Below, in pieces: positions 23,121 through 30,747 of a stretch of DNA of 64,000 nt. The position numbers and the translations under genes are program-made. Below the pieces are notes generated by a model that was given only the letters and a program-made list of their open reading frames with translations, was not told where the DNA came from and did not search any database. Origin of the DNA: Flavobacterium sufflavum (GTDB taxonomy: Bacteria > Bacteroidota > Bacteroidia > Flavobacteriales > Flavobacteriaceae); contig NZ_SACJ01000009.1 in assembly GCF_004016525.1 (NCBI RefSeq), positions 62,001-126,000 on the forward strand, in the 5' to 3' direction. Numbering within the stretch: the stretch's first letter is position 1; each line of letters begins with the position of its first letter.

Positions 23121-24470
23121 ATGAATAAGAAACACCATTCCAACAATATACTATTAAATTTAGGTATCGAAAGCCTAAATGAAATGCAGCAAGCAGCTCA
23201 GGAAATCATCCTGAATGAAAACAATGTTTTGTTGCTTTCACCAACAGGTTCCGGAAAGACTCTGGCTTTTTTGTTGCCTGTTTTAGAAATGTTACAGCCT
23301 GAAATCCTTTCGGTACAGTGTTTAATTTTAGTGCCATCTCGCGAATTAGGTTTGCAGATTGAGCAGGTTTGGAAAAAAATGGGTACTGATTATAAGGTAA
23401 ATGTTTGTTACGGCGGACATTCAATCGATACTGAAATCAAAAATTTAAGCAATCCACCAGCCGTTTTGATAGGGACTCCAGGTAGAATAGCCGATCATAT
23501 CGAGAGAGGAAGTTTCCGTTTGGATAAAATTCAAACCTTGATTTTGGACGAATTTGATAAGTCTTTGCAATTGGGTTTCCATGAGCAAATGTCTTTTATC
23601 ATTGGCAAATTATCCAAAGTAAACAAACGCGTTTTGGTTTCAGCAACTTCTGATATTGAGATTCCAAAATATACCAGAGTGGTAAATCCAACGATTTTAG
23701 ATTTTATTCCTGAAAGCGAAGAAGAATCTAATCTTTCGACCAAACTGGTTGTTTCTAAGGAAAAAGACAAGCTGAATTCCTTATTTCAATTGATTTGTTC
23801 ATTGCAATCAGAGTCGGCAATTGTTTTTTGCAATCACCGTGATGCTGCCGAGAGAATCAGTGATACTTTGAACGAAAAAGGAATTTACTCCACCTATTAC
23901 CATGGAGGAATGGATCAGGAAGAACGTGAACGCGCCTTGATTCAGTTTAGAAACGGTAGTGTAAGCTATTTAATCACGACTGATTTGGCTGCCCGCGGAC
24001 TGGATATCCCTGAAATGAATCACGTAATTCATTATCATTTACCACTTAAAGAAGATGAATTCACGCATAGAAACGGGCGTACAGCACGTATGACCGCTAC
24101 AGGAACGGCTTATATTATTGCGCATGAATCCGAGAAAAAAATGGATTATGTGGATTATGAAAACACGTCAGTCCTTTCAGTTGAAAATGAGAAGTCTTTG
24201 CCAAAAGCACCTCAATTTCAAACCATATATATAAGTGGTGGAAAGAAAAACAAGCTGAATAAAATTGATATCGTAGGTTTCTTTTCCCAAAAAGGAAAAT
24301 TAGAAAAAGGCGATTTAGGATTGATAGAAGTAAAGGATTTTATTTCGTTTGCCGCAGTAAAATTCAGTAAAGTAAAAGATTTACTTCATCATATTAAGGA
24401 CGAAAAAATGAAAGGCAAGAAATATAAAATTCAGGTTGCCCGAAATGTTATTAAGAAAGTAGAGGAATAG
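23121..24470 (+). CDS. DEAD-box RNA helicase with DbpA-type RNA-binding domain
   Basis: A 449-residue helicase. The core motifs are Q-motif NEMQ, motif I SPTGSGKT, PSRELGLQ, TPGRIADH, motif II written DEFD rather than DEAD (in LILDEFDKSLQ), SAT, and C-terminal TDLAARGLDIPEM and HRNGRTAR. The last 75 residues (TIYISGGKKNKLNKIDIVGFF) match the DbpA C-terminal RNA-binding domain, which in E. coli binds 23S rRNA hairpin 92, suggesting a ribosome-assembly role. It is flanked on both sides by R4 palindromic repeats. Confidence 0.9.
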   Translation: MNKKHHSNNILLNLGIESLNEMQQAAQEIILNENNVLLLSPTGSGKTLAFLLPVLEMLQPEILSVQCLILVPSRELGLQIEQVWKKMGTDYKVNVCYGGHSIDTEIKNLSNPPAVLIGTPGRIADHIERGSFRLDKIQTLILDEFDKSLQLGFHEQMSFIIGKLSKVNKRVLVSATSDIEIPKYTRVVNPTILDFIPESEEESNLSTKLVVSKEKDKLNSLFQLICSLQSESAIVFCNHRDAAERISDTLNEKGIYSTYYHGGMDQEERERALIQFRNGSVSYLITTDLAARGLDIPEMNHVIHYHLPLKEDEFTHRNGRTARMTATGTAYIIAHESEKKMDYVDYENTSVLSVENEKSLPKAPQFQTIYISGGKKNKLNKIDIVGFFSQKGKLEKGDLGLIEVKDFISFAAVKFSKVKDLLHHIKDEKMKGKKYKIQVARNVIKKVEE

Positions 24471-24479
24471 TGTTCAGTT

Positions 24480-24636
24480 TGCAGAAGGCAGATTTCAGAA
24501 TGCAGTCTGCAGACCGCAAAACAAGAAAGCAGATTTCAAATTAGAATTTTAATATTCTTAATCTGAAATCTGCTTTTTTTACAAATTGCGTTCTGAAATC
24601 TAAAATCCGCGCTCTGTATTCTGCCGACTGCTTTCT
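24480..24636. repeat. Palindromic repeat R4, copy 2, with terminator core
   Basis: Nested inverted repeats: the core AGCAGATTTCAAATTAGAAT pairs with ATTCTTAATCTGAAATCTGC and is followed by TTTTTTT (about 24529-24580), acting as a terminator for the helicase. Outer arms (GATTTCAGAATGC against GCGTTCTGAAATC) extend the palindrome to nearly the whole spacer. Confidence 0.75.
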
Positions 24637-25213
24637 AGATTTTCTTCACGTACTGAGTGATAATTACAATTTGTTGACCATCAACCTTTCCTTCAATATA
24701 TTCGGCATTTTCATGGTCTAAGCGGATGTTTCTTACCGCAGTTCCTTGTTTTGCTACCATACTGGAACCTTTTACTTTCAAGTCTTTTATCAAAACTACC
24801 GAGTCTCCGTGTTCTAAAATTACACCGTTACTGTCTCGGTGGATGATTTTGTTTTCATCATCTTCTCCTTCACCAGTTGCTTTTGCCCATTCTAAAACAT
24901 CTTCATCAAGATACATCATATCCAGTAATTCCTGTGGCCAACCCGCAGCACGCAAACGGCTCAACATTCTCCAGGCTACTACCTGAACAGCAGTATGCTC
25001 GCTCCACATGCTGTCATTTAAGCATCTCCAGTGGTTTAAATCTTCGTTACCCGGATTTTCAATTTGCTCCACGCAAGTAGTACAAGCCTGAATAGCCTCG
25101 TCAACTCCGCCTTTTTTAGTAGGAAGTACTTGGTATACTTTTAGGTTTTCGGTCGCTCCGCAAAGTTCACATTTTCCTCCGCTACGTTTATTTAATTCTC
25201 TATCTATGCTCAT
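24635..25213 (-). CDS. PhnA-domain zinc-ribbon protein
   Basis: A 192-residue protein. The N-terminal half is a zinc-binding module with CELCGATENL and CTTCVEQ Cys pairs; the C-terminal half (DSNGVILEHGDSVVLIKDLKVKGSSMVAKQGTAVRNIRL) is the PhnA/YjdM SH3-like domain. The name PhnA was historically linked to phosphonate use, but YjdM-type proteins have no proven phosphonate role. It is convergent with the helicase gene and not in an operon. Function open. Confidence 0.85.
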   Translation of the reverse strand: MSIDRELNKRSGGKCELCGATENLKVYQVLPTKKGGVDEAIQACTTCVEQIENPGNEDLNHWRCLNDSMWSEHTAVQVVAWRMLSRLRAAGWPQELLDMMYLDEDVLEWAKATGEGEDDENKIIHRDSNGVILEHGDSVVLIKDLKVKGSSMVAKQGTAVRNIRLDHENAEYIEGKVDGQQIVIITQYVKKI

Positions 25214-25331
25214 TATTGATTTTTTTGGCGAATGTACATTTATTGATTGCTTTCTGCAAGTTTTGATTTATTAGTCCTTAGTTGTTAGTACCTAGTCCTT
25301 AGTTCAGCTTTCTAACCTCCAACTTCTAACT

Positions 25332-25787
25332 TTACTTTACTCTCACGGCTTTCGGAACTAACAATTCGTATTCACCGCCATGACGAAGTACGTCTCTAAC
25401 AATACTCGAACTGATATAAGAAGTACTGGCAGCTGTCAATAAGAACACGGTTTCAATTTTTGATAAATGTCTGTTGGTGTGTGCGATGGCTTTTTCGAAT
25501 TCAAAATCGGCGGGATTACGCAAACCACGAAGAATGAAATTAGCGCCAATCTTTTTGCACAAGTCAATGGTTAAGCCTTCATAAGTAATGACCGAAACAC
25601 TAGGTTCGTCTTTGAAAGTTTCTTCGATAAAACGTTTTCTTTCTTCCAGTGGGAACATGTATTTTTTCTCGGCATTGACCCCAATGGCAATAACGATTTC
25701 ATCAAATAGTGGAATCCCTCTTTTGATAATGTCTTCATGACCCAAGGTAATGGGATCAAAAGATCCCGGAAATATGGCTTTTCTCAT
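25332..25787 (-). CDS. coaD: Phosphopantetheine adenylyltransferase
   Basis: A 151-residue enzyme, normal length, of the fourth step of coenzyme A synthesis (4'-phosphopantetheine plus ATP to dephospho-CoA). It shows the nucleotidyltransferase start AIFPGSFDPITLGHEDII with the HxGH-type motif, RGLRNPADFEFE, and the C-terminal TSYISSSIVRDVLRHGG. In Flavobacteriaceae it commonly neighbours ddl; here about 2 kb of cassette-like DNA separates them. Confidence 0.96.
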   Translation of the reverse strand: MRKAIFPGSFDPITLGHEDIIKRGIPLFDEIVIAIGVNAEKKYMFPLEERKRFIEETFKDEPSVSVITYEGLTIDLCKKIGANFILRGLRNPADFEFEKAIAHTNRHLSKIETVFLLTAASTSYISSSIVRDVLRHGGEYELLVPKAVRVK

Positions 25788-25872
25788 TTATTTTGAGTTT
25801 CTAAGATTCTGAGCCGCTAAGTTACAAAGTTTTTTAGGAGTTGGGGTATATTTTGGAGCTTCTTCCTGCTCC

Positions 25873-25896
25873 CGTTCCGATACTTCGGAATCGGAA
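25873..25896. repeat. Small inverted repeat
   Basis: GTTCCGAT (25873-25880) pairs with ATCGGAAC (25889-25896), loop ACTTCGGA. It sits in the spacer between coaD and the cassette-like module and looks like a fragment of a REP-like element. Confidence 0.5.
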
Positions 25897-25960
25897 CTGT
25901 CAAGACTAGAATGAAAATGTTTTTTGAAAGATAAATTTTATATATTTGATAATAAATAAA

Positions 25961-26020
25961 GCGAAATAAACCTTCGCTAATCTACCTGTATTTGTGTGTA
26001 TATACGAAGGTTTGTTTCGC
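25961..26020. repeat. Inverted repeat at the head of the cassette-like module
   Basis: GCGAAATAAACCTTCG (25961-25976) and CGAAGGTTTGTTTCGC (26005-26020) form a 16-bp stem with one mismatch and a 28-base loop. It stands 36 bp before the gene at 26057, followed by ATAAACGAGTTAG. Confidence 0.7.
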
Positions 26021-26056
26021 CTATAAACGAGTTAGTACCAATTTTAAAAGAGAACA

Positions 26057-26776
26057 ATGGAACAATTCAAAATTAGAAAAGACGGTTTTAAAGAGATTAG
26101 AAAATCTTCCCTAAATAAGGCAATCCCTATTTCACTTATAGCTCTTTTTGGCGGACTTTCAATAAGTTATTTTAATGCCGACGAACAACAAGATGTCATA
26201 AACATTTTTCCTTTTTTAATTCCACTTATGTTAGGTTTATTAGCATTTGGACTATATCGAGGTATTAACAGACAAAAAGAAATCTTTGAGAGTTATGTTA
26301 TAACTTTTAACAATAATGATATTATAAGAGAACAATATAATACTTCGACAATAACTATTTCTAAAACAGACATAGACAAAATTATTAAAAATTCAAATGG
26401 GAGTTTTACTATAAAGGGAAATTCAATTGTGGATGTAATAGATATTCCATCACAAATAGAGAACTATGAGAAAATTGAAAAATCATTATCAGAAATAAGA
26501 CAAATTTCAACAAAAAATAACGAGCCTTTTTTTCAAAAATATCGTTTAGTACTTTCTATATTTTCAATTGGTTTAATGGCTTGTGTTTATATTTCGAAAG
26601 ACAAAATAATAGTTGGTGTTTCTGGTACAATTTTGTTAGTGCTATTAGGATATTCATTCTTTGAAATTCAAAGAAATAAAAGTATTGACAAAAAAACAAA
26701 AAAAGGAATGTGGTGGCTTATAGTTGTAATTGCGTCAATCATTGGTAACATATATTTCAAAATTATGGGACAATAA
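26057..26776 (+). CDS. YcxB-like hypothetical membrane protein (cassette-like gene)
   Basis: A 239-residue protein with two membrane spans near the N-terminus (about 22-38 and 47-66), a soluble PH-like segment (ESYVITFNNNDIIREQYNTS, about 78-155) and two or three spans at the C-terminus (about 165-235). The arrangement of spans plus a PH-like domain recalls YcxB-like proteins, whose function is unknown. A hairpin precedes it and repeat R-A follows in the same orientation, marking a cassette-like unit. RBS AAAAGAGAACA precedes the ATG. Confidence 0.6.
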   Translation: MEQFKIRKDGFKEIRKSSLNKAIPISLIALFGGLSISYFNADEQQDVINIFPFLIPLMLGLLAFGLYRGINRQKEIFESYVITFNNNDIIREQYNTSTITISKTDIDKIIKNSNGSFTIKGNSIVDVIDIPSQIENYEKIEKSLSEIRQISTKNNEPFFQKYRLVLSIFSIGLMACVYISKDKIIVGVSGTILLVLLGYSFFEIQRNKSIDKKTKKGMWWLIVVIASIIGNIYFKIMGQ

Positions 26777-26804
26777 TAGTCAATGGAATTAAAAAGAAAA
26801 CCTA

Positions 26805-26907
26805 CTACAACGGATTTGTGCATTTGGCTTAATGGAAAGTTAGTTTTGTATTTGGAAGATTTGACAAATCCGAAAATAGGGCTTAATTTAGTCCCAAACC
26901 CGCTGTA
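26805..26907 (+). repeat. Repeat R-A, copy 2
   Basis: It begins CTACAACGGATTTGTGCA and ends TAGTCCCAAACCCGCTGTA. CGGATTTGT (26811-26819) pairs exactly with ACAAATCCG (26864-26872), and GGGCTTAATTTAGTCCC forms a second imperfect hairpin. It lies between two small membrane-protein genes. Confidence 0.88.
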
Positions 26908-26955
26908 ATAACAGAAGGTTACCAGCAAATTAAACATATAACGATTAAAAAGAAA

Positions 26956-27480
26956 ATGAAATTTGAATTAAAGTTTGATGAGAATATTTATAGAAATCAA
27001 ATGGATTTACTTCGTGACTTAGCTTGGAAAGATAAAATTGCATACTATAAAAACTCACATTTTCTTGGCATAACTTTACTTATAATCGGTTCTATACTAT
27101 TTTTTGACAGACCTAACTTTTTTGGATTTGCATTCATATTTTTTGGTTTGGGAATTTTAATTCCATACTTCTATTATTATTTTAAAATAAAGTCCTCATA
27201 TAAAGGATTTTAAGAAGTAAAAACTAAAGAAATAGAAGCGTGTCAAAACATAACAACCTTTACTTGGGAATTTACTGAGCAAGGCCTAACCACCAAAGTT
27301 CAAGACAATGAAAGAATGTTTGAATGGAAAGAATTTATAATGTATTTAATAAAAGAAAATAACTTGCTTCTTATTACAGAAAAATACGAACCTATGATTT
27401 TAGGAGAAACAGAAGTTGGCGAAGAAAACTTTAAAAAAATATTAGATTTCGTTGAAAAGAAAGTCACGGAAAAAAAATAA
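26956..27480 (+). pseudogene. YcxB-like protein gene broken by one in-frame stop
   Basis: The frame starts MKFELKFDENIYRNQMDLLR, has two membrane spans (LGITLLIIGSILFF and GFAFIFFGLGILIPYFYYYF), and meets a TAA at 27211-27213 after residue 85. The same frame then continues without interruption for 88 codons to the TAA at 27478-27480 (ITTFTWEFTEQGLTTKVQDN, MFEWKEFIMYLIKENNLLLI, LDFVEKKVTEKK), which is the expected PH-like C-terminal half of a YcxB-like protein. A single nonsense change therefore splits an otherwise intact gene. A sequencing error or readthrough are alternatives. Confidence 0.75.
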
Positions 27481-27494
27481 TCTGCTGGTAACAA

Positions 27495-27591
27495 CTACAA
27501 CGGATTTGGGCAATTGGCTTAATGGAAAATTGGTTTTGTATTTGGGATGATTTGGCAAATTCGAAAATAGGAATTAATTTAGTCCCAAATC
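27495..27591 (+). repeat. Repeat R-A, copy 3
   Basis: CTACAACGGATTTGGGCAAT to TTTAGTCCCAAATC, following the YcxB-like pseudogene in its orientation. The stem pair here is CGGATTTG with CAAATTCG, one G-T change that keeps pairing. Confidence 0.85.
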
Positions 27592-27707
27592 ACAAAAATG
27601 AGTAAACAGCTTGATTACTTTGACGAGTTACTGGATGAGATTCCTCGTTCCTCGGAATGACAAAAATGAGGGGAAATTATTTTTGAATACAATAAATCAT
27701 AAAACAC

Positions 27708-27733
27708 AAAAGCCACGATTTACGTGGCTTTTT
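27708..27733 (-). terminator. ddl terminator
   Basis: AAAAGCCACG and CGTGGCTTTTT form a 10-bp stem around ATTTA; on the minus strand it follows the ddl stop by about 27 bp and continues into T-rich sequence. Confidence 0.8.
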
Positions 27734-27759
27734 GTCTATAATTATTTAGTAAAAGAATT

Positions 27760-28734
27760 TTAATTGGCTAAAGCCAGCTCAATTGCATTGGTAAACAAAT
27801 CGGCTAATGGAATTCCTGCAGCAGCTGCTTGTTGCGGAATTAAACTTTCGGTGGTTAATCCCGGAATGGTATTCATCTCTAGCATGTGTGGTTCGTCGTT
27901 AACAATGATAAATTCTGAACGGGAGAATCCTTTCATTTTCAAAACTTCGTAAGCACGTTTGGCAATGGTTCCTACTTTTTGAGTCATTTCGTCAGAAAGT
28001 CTTGCCGGGGTAATTTCCTGTGATTTTCCCTGGTATTTGGCTTCGTAATCAAAGAAATCATTTTCAGAAACGATTTCGGTAATTGGCAATACAATTATTT
28101 CGCCTTTGTAATTGATAACACCTACTGAAACTTCGGTACCGTCAAGGAAACTTTCTATGATGATTTCGTTGTCTTCTTTGTAGGCAGTTTCGATGGCTGT
28201 AGGCAATTCGGCTTCGGCTTTTACTTTCGAAATTCCGAAACTGGATCCTGCTTTATTTGGTTTTACAAAACAAGGCAATCCTACTTTGTTGATAATTTCG
28301 GCAGTGTTGATAACATCGCCTTTGTTTAAATAATAAGAAATGGCAGTTTTAATTCCGTATGGTTTTAATACCGAAAGCAAATCTCTTTTATTGAAGGTTA
28401 AAGCGGCCTGATAATAATCGCAAGAAGTTTGCGGAATGCCTAATAATTCAAAATAAGCCTGCATTAAACCATCTTCGCCAGGAGTTCCGTGAATGGCGTT
28501 GAAAACACAGTCAAAGCTAATTTTGTTGCCGTTTACGTTTACTGAAAAATCGTTTTTGTCGATTGGAAATTCATTATCAGAATCGTCAACATAAACCCAT
28601 TTTTCTTTGAAAATATGGATGCGAAATCCGTTGTATTTGGTTTGGTCTAAGAATTTGTAAACTACGTTACCGCTAATAAGTGAAATTTTGTATTCACTGG
28701 AATAGCCGCCCATGATGATGGCAATGTTTTTCAT
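27760..28734 (-). CDS. ddl: D-alanine--D-alanine ligase
   Basis: A 324-residue ATP-grasp enzyme that makes the D-Ala-D-Ala dipeptide for peptidoglycan. Motifs are IIMGGYSSEYKISLISG at the N-terminus, AIHGTPGEDGLMQAYFELL, LPCFVKPNKAGSSFGISKV (ATP-grasp), DGTEVSVGV, the omega loop around YEAKYQGKSQEITPA, and the metal-binding end MLEMNTIPGLTTESLIPQ. It is divergent from the PASTA-protein gene, with hairpin element R3 in the shared upstream region. Confidence 0.96.
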   Translation of the reverse strand: MKNIAIIMGGYSSEYKISLISGNVVYKFLDQTKYNGFRIHIFKEKWVYVDDSDNEFPIDKNDFSVNVNGNKISFDCVFNAIHGTPGEDGLMQAYFELLGIPQTSCDYYQAALTFNKRDLLSVLKPYGIKTAISYYLNKGDVINTAEIINKVGLPCFVKPNKAGSSFGISKVKAEAELPTAIETAYKEDNEIIIESFLDGTEVSVGVINYKGEIIVLPITEIVSENDFFDYEAKYQGKSQEITPARLSDEMTQKVGTIAKRAYEVLKMKGFSRSEFIIVNDEPHMLEMNTIPGLTTESLIPQQAAAAGIPLADLFTNAIELALAN

Positions 28735-28769
28735 TAAGTTTCGTTTGTATTGTAAAAATCGATTTTTTT

Positions 28770-28848
28770 AGCCCCGATAGCAGTGGAAATCCTTTTTATT
28801 TTTTCTTTAAAAATAAAAAGATTGCAACGAATAGCGGGAAATAGCTCC
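28770..28848 (+). repeat. Hairpin element R3, copy 2
   Basis: The ends AGCCCCGATAGCAGTGG and GGGAAATAGCTCC match copy 1 (7523-7599), but the central stem is different (CTTTTTATTTTT against AAAAATAAAAAG). It lies between the divergent ddl and PASTA genes. A conserved frame with a changed but still paired stem argues for a conserved structure. Confidence 0.78.
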
Positions 28849-28946
28849 AAACTTTGGCAATGCCAACGGTTAATAAGCATTAAACAAAATTATCATTTTT
28901 TTTGAAACGAAATAGCTTTATCTTTGCCACCTATAAAAATTAATAT

Positions 28947-29576
28947 ATGAGTTTACGTAAATACCTTACTAGTCGCGCGTTTTTCACACAAGTTTTTCTT
29001 GCCGCTTTGATAATTGCTGTTTTGGGTTATCTTTTTATGCATTGGTTAACTTTTACTACTGATCATGGACATGAAATTACGGTTCCTGATTTGAGAAAAT
29101 TGACTGAAGAACAGGTAGAGGAGAAGTTAGACGAATTGGATTTGGATTATGTGTTGTTGGACAGCGTAGATTATAGAGGCGATTATCCTAAATACAGTGT
29201 GGTTCAGCAAGATCCAATGCCGGGTGCTAAGGTGAAAGAAGGAAGAAAAGTATATATTAAGATTAACAGTTCAGGTTTTTCATCAGTGAAAGTTCCTGAT
29301 TTGATTGAGAAAACGTATCGTGAGGCCGTGCCAACATTAAAGGCATTGGGACTGGAAGAAGGAACAATTACTTATATACCAAATCTTGGAAAAGATATGG
29401 TTTTAGAAATGCGTTACAAAGGAAGAAACATAAAACCGGGAGATCGCGTTTTGAAATCTTCTAAAATCGATTTGGTTTTAGGAGACGGAAAAGCGAGTTA
29501 TGAGGAAGATATAGCAACAGATTCAATTGCAAATCCAACTACAACCCCAACAGAAGCAGTACCAGATGAACAATAA
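28947..29576 (+). CDS. PASTA-domain membrane protein
   Basis: A 209-residue protein with a short cytoplasmic start, one membrane span (about 12-34) and an extracytoplasmic part with about two and a half PASTA repeats (ITVPDLRKLTEEQVEEKLDE; VKVPDLIEKTYREAVPTLKA), then an Asp/Thr-rich tail. PASTA domains bind peptidoglycan or beta-lactam-like ligands in kinases and PBPs; here there is no kinase or transpeptidase domain. Its position between ddl and rluD is conserved in Flavobacteriaceae. A cell-wall role is inferred. Confidence 0.88.
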   Translation: MSLRKYLTSRAFFTQVFLAALIIAVLGYLFMHWLTFTTDHGHEITVPDLRKLTEEQVEEKLDELDLDYVLLDSVDYRGDYPKYSVVQQDPMPGAKVKEGRKVYIKINSSGFSSVKVPDLIEKTYREAVPTLKALGLEEGTITYIPNLGKDMVLEMRYKGRNIKPGDRVLKSSKIDLVLGDGKASYEEDIATDSIANPTTTPTEAVPDEQ

Positions 29577-30609
29577 TATTGAGCCGATTGATTTAGACGA
29601 AGAGGAATTATTTGAACATTATAAATTTGAAGTTCCTAAAGGGCAGGCATTGTTGCGAATTGATAAATATTTGATGGGATTGATTCCCAATGCTACCCGA
29701 AATAAAATACAAAATGCCGCTACTGATGGCAATATTTTTGTCAATAATGCTACGGTAAAATCTAATTATAAGGTTAAACCTTTTGATGTGGTGGCGGTGA
29801 TGTTGTCGCATCCGCCGTTTGAAAATCATGTGCTTCCTGAGAATATTCCGTTGAATATTGTTTATGAAGACGAGGCTTTGTTGTTAGTTAACAAAGAGCC
29901 GGGATTAGTTGTTCATCCGGGTCATGGGAATTACACCGGAACTTTAGTGAATGCTTTGGCTTATCATTTTGATAATTTGCCAATGAACAGCAGCGAGCGT
30001 CCCGGACTGGTACACCGAATTGATAAAGATACTTCGGGCTTATTGGTTATTGCCAAAACCGAGGCTGCTATGACACATTTGGCCAAACAATTTGAAGCTA
30101 AAACTACCGAAAGGGAATATGTGGCTTTGGTTTGGGGAAATGTAGCTGAAGAAACTGGAACGATTCATGGAAATCTAGCCCGTCATTTGAAAGACCGTAT
30201 GCAGATGGCTGTTTTTGCTGATCCCGAAATTGGTAAACCTGCCATTACCCATTATAAGGTTTTGGAGCGTTTTGGATATGTGACTTTGGTTTCCTGTATC
30301 TTAGAAACGGGAAGAACACACCAGATTAGAGCGCACATGAAACACATAGGACATCCATTGTTTAATGACGAACGTTATGGAGGTCATTTGATTCTAAAGG
30401 GAACTACGTTTACAAAATACAAGCAGTTTATAGAAAACTGTTTTAAAGTCTTGCCAAGACAGGCTTTGCACGCAAAAACACTTGGTTTTGTACATCCTAA
30501 TACGGGTGAATTGATGCGTTTTGATACTGAACTTCCGGATGATTTCAAGGAATGTATCGAGAAATGGCGTAATTATTCCAAGTCTCATGCTACTGAAGAA
30601 GACGAGTGA
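29566..30609 (+). CDS. rluD: RluA-family 23S rRNA pseudouridine synthase (RluD-like)
   Basis: A 347-residue enzyme starting at 29566, its ATG overlapping the PASTA stop by 11 bases, so translation is coupled. An S4 RNA-binding domain (LLRIDKYLMGLIPNATRNKI, about 25-75) precedes the catalytic domain with RPGLVHRIDKDTSGLLVIAK, whose Asp is the catalytic residue, then ETGRTHQIRAHMKHIGHP. It isomerises uridines in 23S rRNA; RluD specificity is assigned by similarity only. The last codons (ECIEKWRNYSK) recur as a relic at 33045-33114. Confidence 0.93.
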   Translation: MNNNIEPIDLDEEELFEHYKFEVPKGQALLRIDKYLMGLIPNATRNKIQNAATDGNIFVNNATVKSNYKVKPFDVVAVMLSHPPFENHVLPENIPLNIVYEDEALLLVNKEPGLVVHPGHGNYTGTLVNALAYHFDNLPMNSSERPGLVHRIDKDTSGLLVIAKTEAAMTHLAKQFEAKTTEREYVALVWGNVAEETGTIHGNLARHLKDRMQMAVFADPEIGKPAITHYKVLERFGYVTLVSCILETGRTHQIRAHMKHIGHPLFNDERYGGHLILKGTTFTKYKQFIENCFKVLPRQALHAKTLGFVHPNTGELMRFDTELPDDFKECIEKWRNYSKSHATEEDE

Positions 30610-30654
30610 TTTAGTCATTGAGAATAATAAGTTTTCTAAATAGCTATTAAAAAA

Positions 30655-30696
30655 TAAAAAAAATCTCTTCTGAAATTTTTCAGAAGAGATTTTTTT
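30655..30696. terminator. Bidirectional terminator after rluD
   Basis: AAATCTCTTCTGAAA (30661-30675) pairs with TTTCAGAAGAGATTT (30678-30692), flanked by A and T tracts on both sides. It serves rluD and may also serve the convergent desaturase gene. Confidence 0.9.
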
Positions 30697-30747
30697 ATTT
30701 AGATCGAGAGTTAAGCAACAATGTGGTTTTGAAGTATTATAAAATAT

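Larger units (their letters stand above)
27481..27759. other. Spacer after the cassette-like module
   Basis: It contains repeat R-A copy 3, a short open frame of 20 codons at 27598 without support, REP-like text (TTCCTCGTTCCTCGGAATGA) and the ddl terminator. No further gene is visible. Confidence 0.6.

Noticed and set aside
27598..27660. Short frame MSKQLDYFDELLDEIPRSSE
   Set aside because: Twenty codons, ending in REP-like repeat text. It could be the front of a decayed gene, but nothing else supports it.
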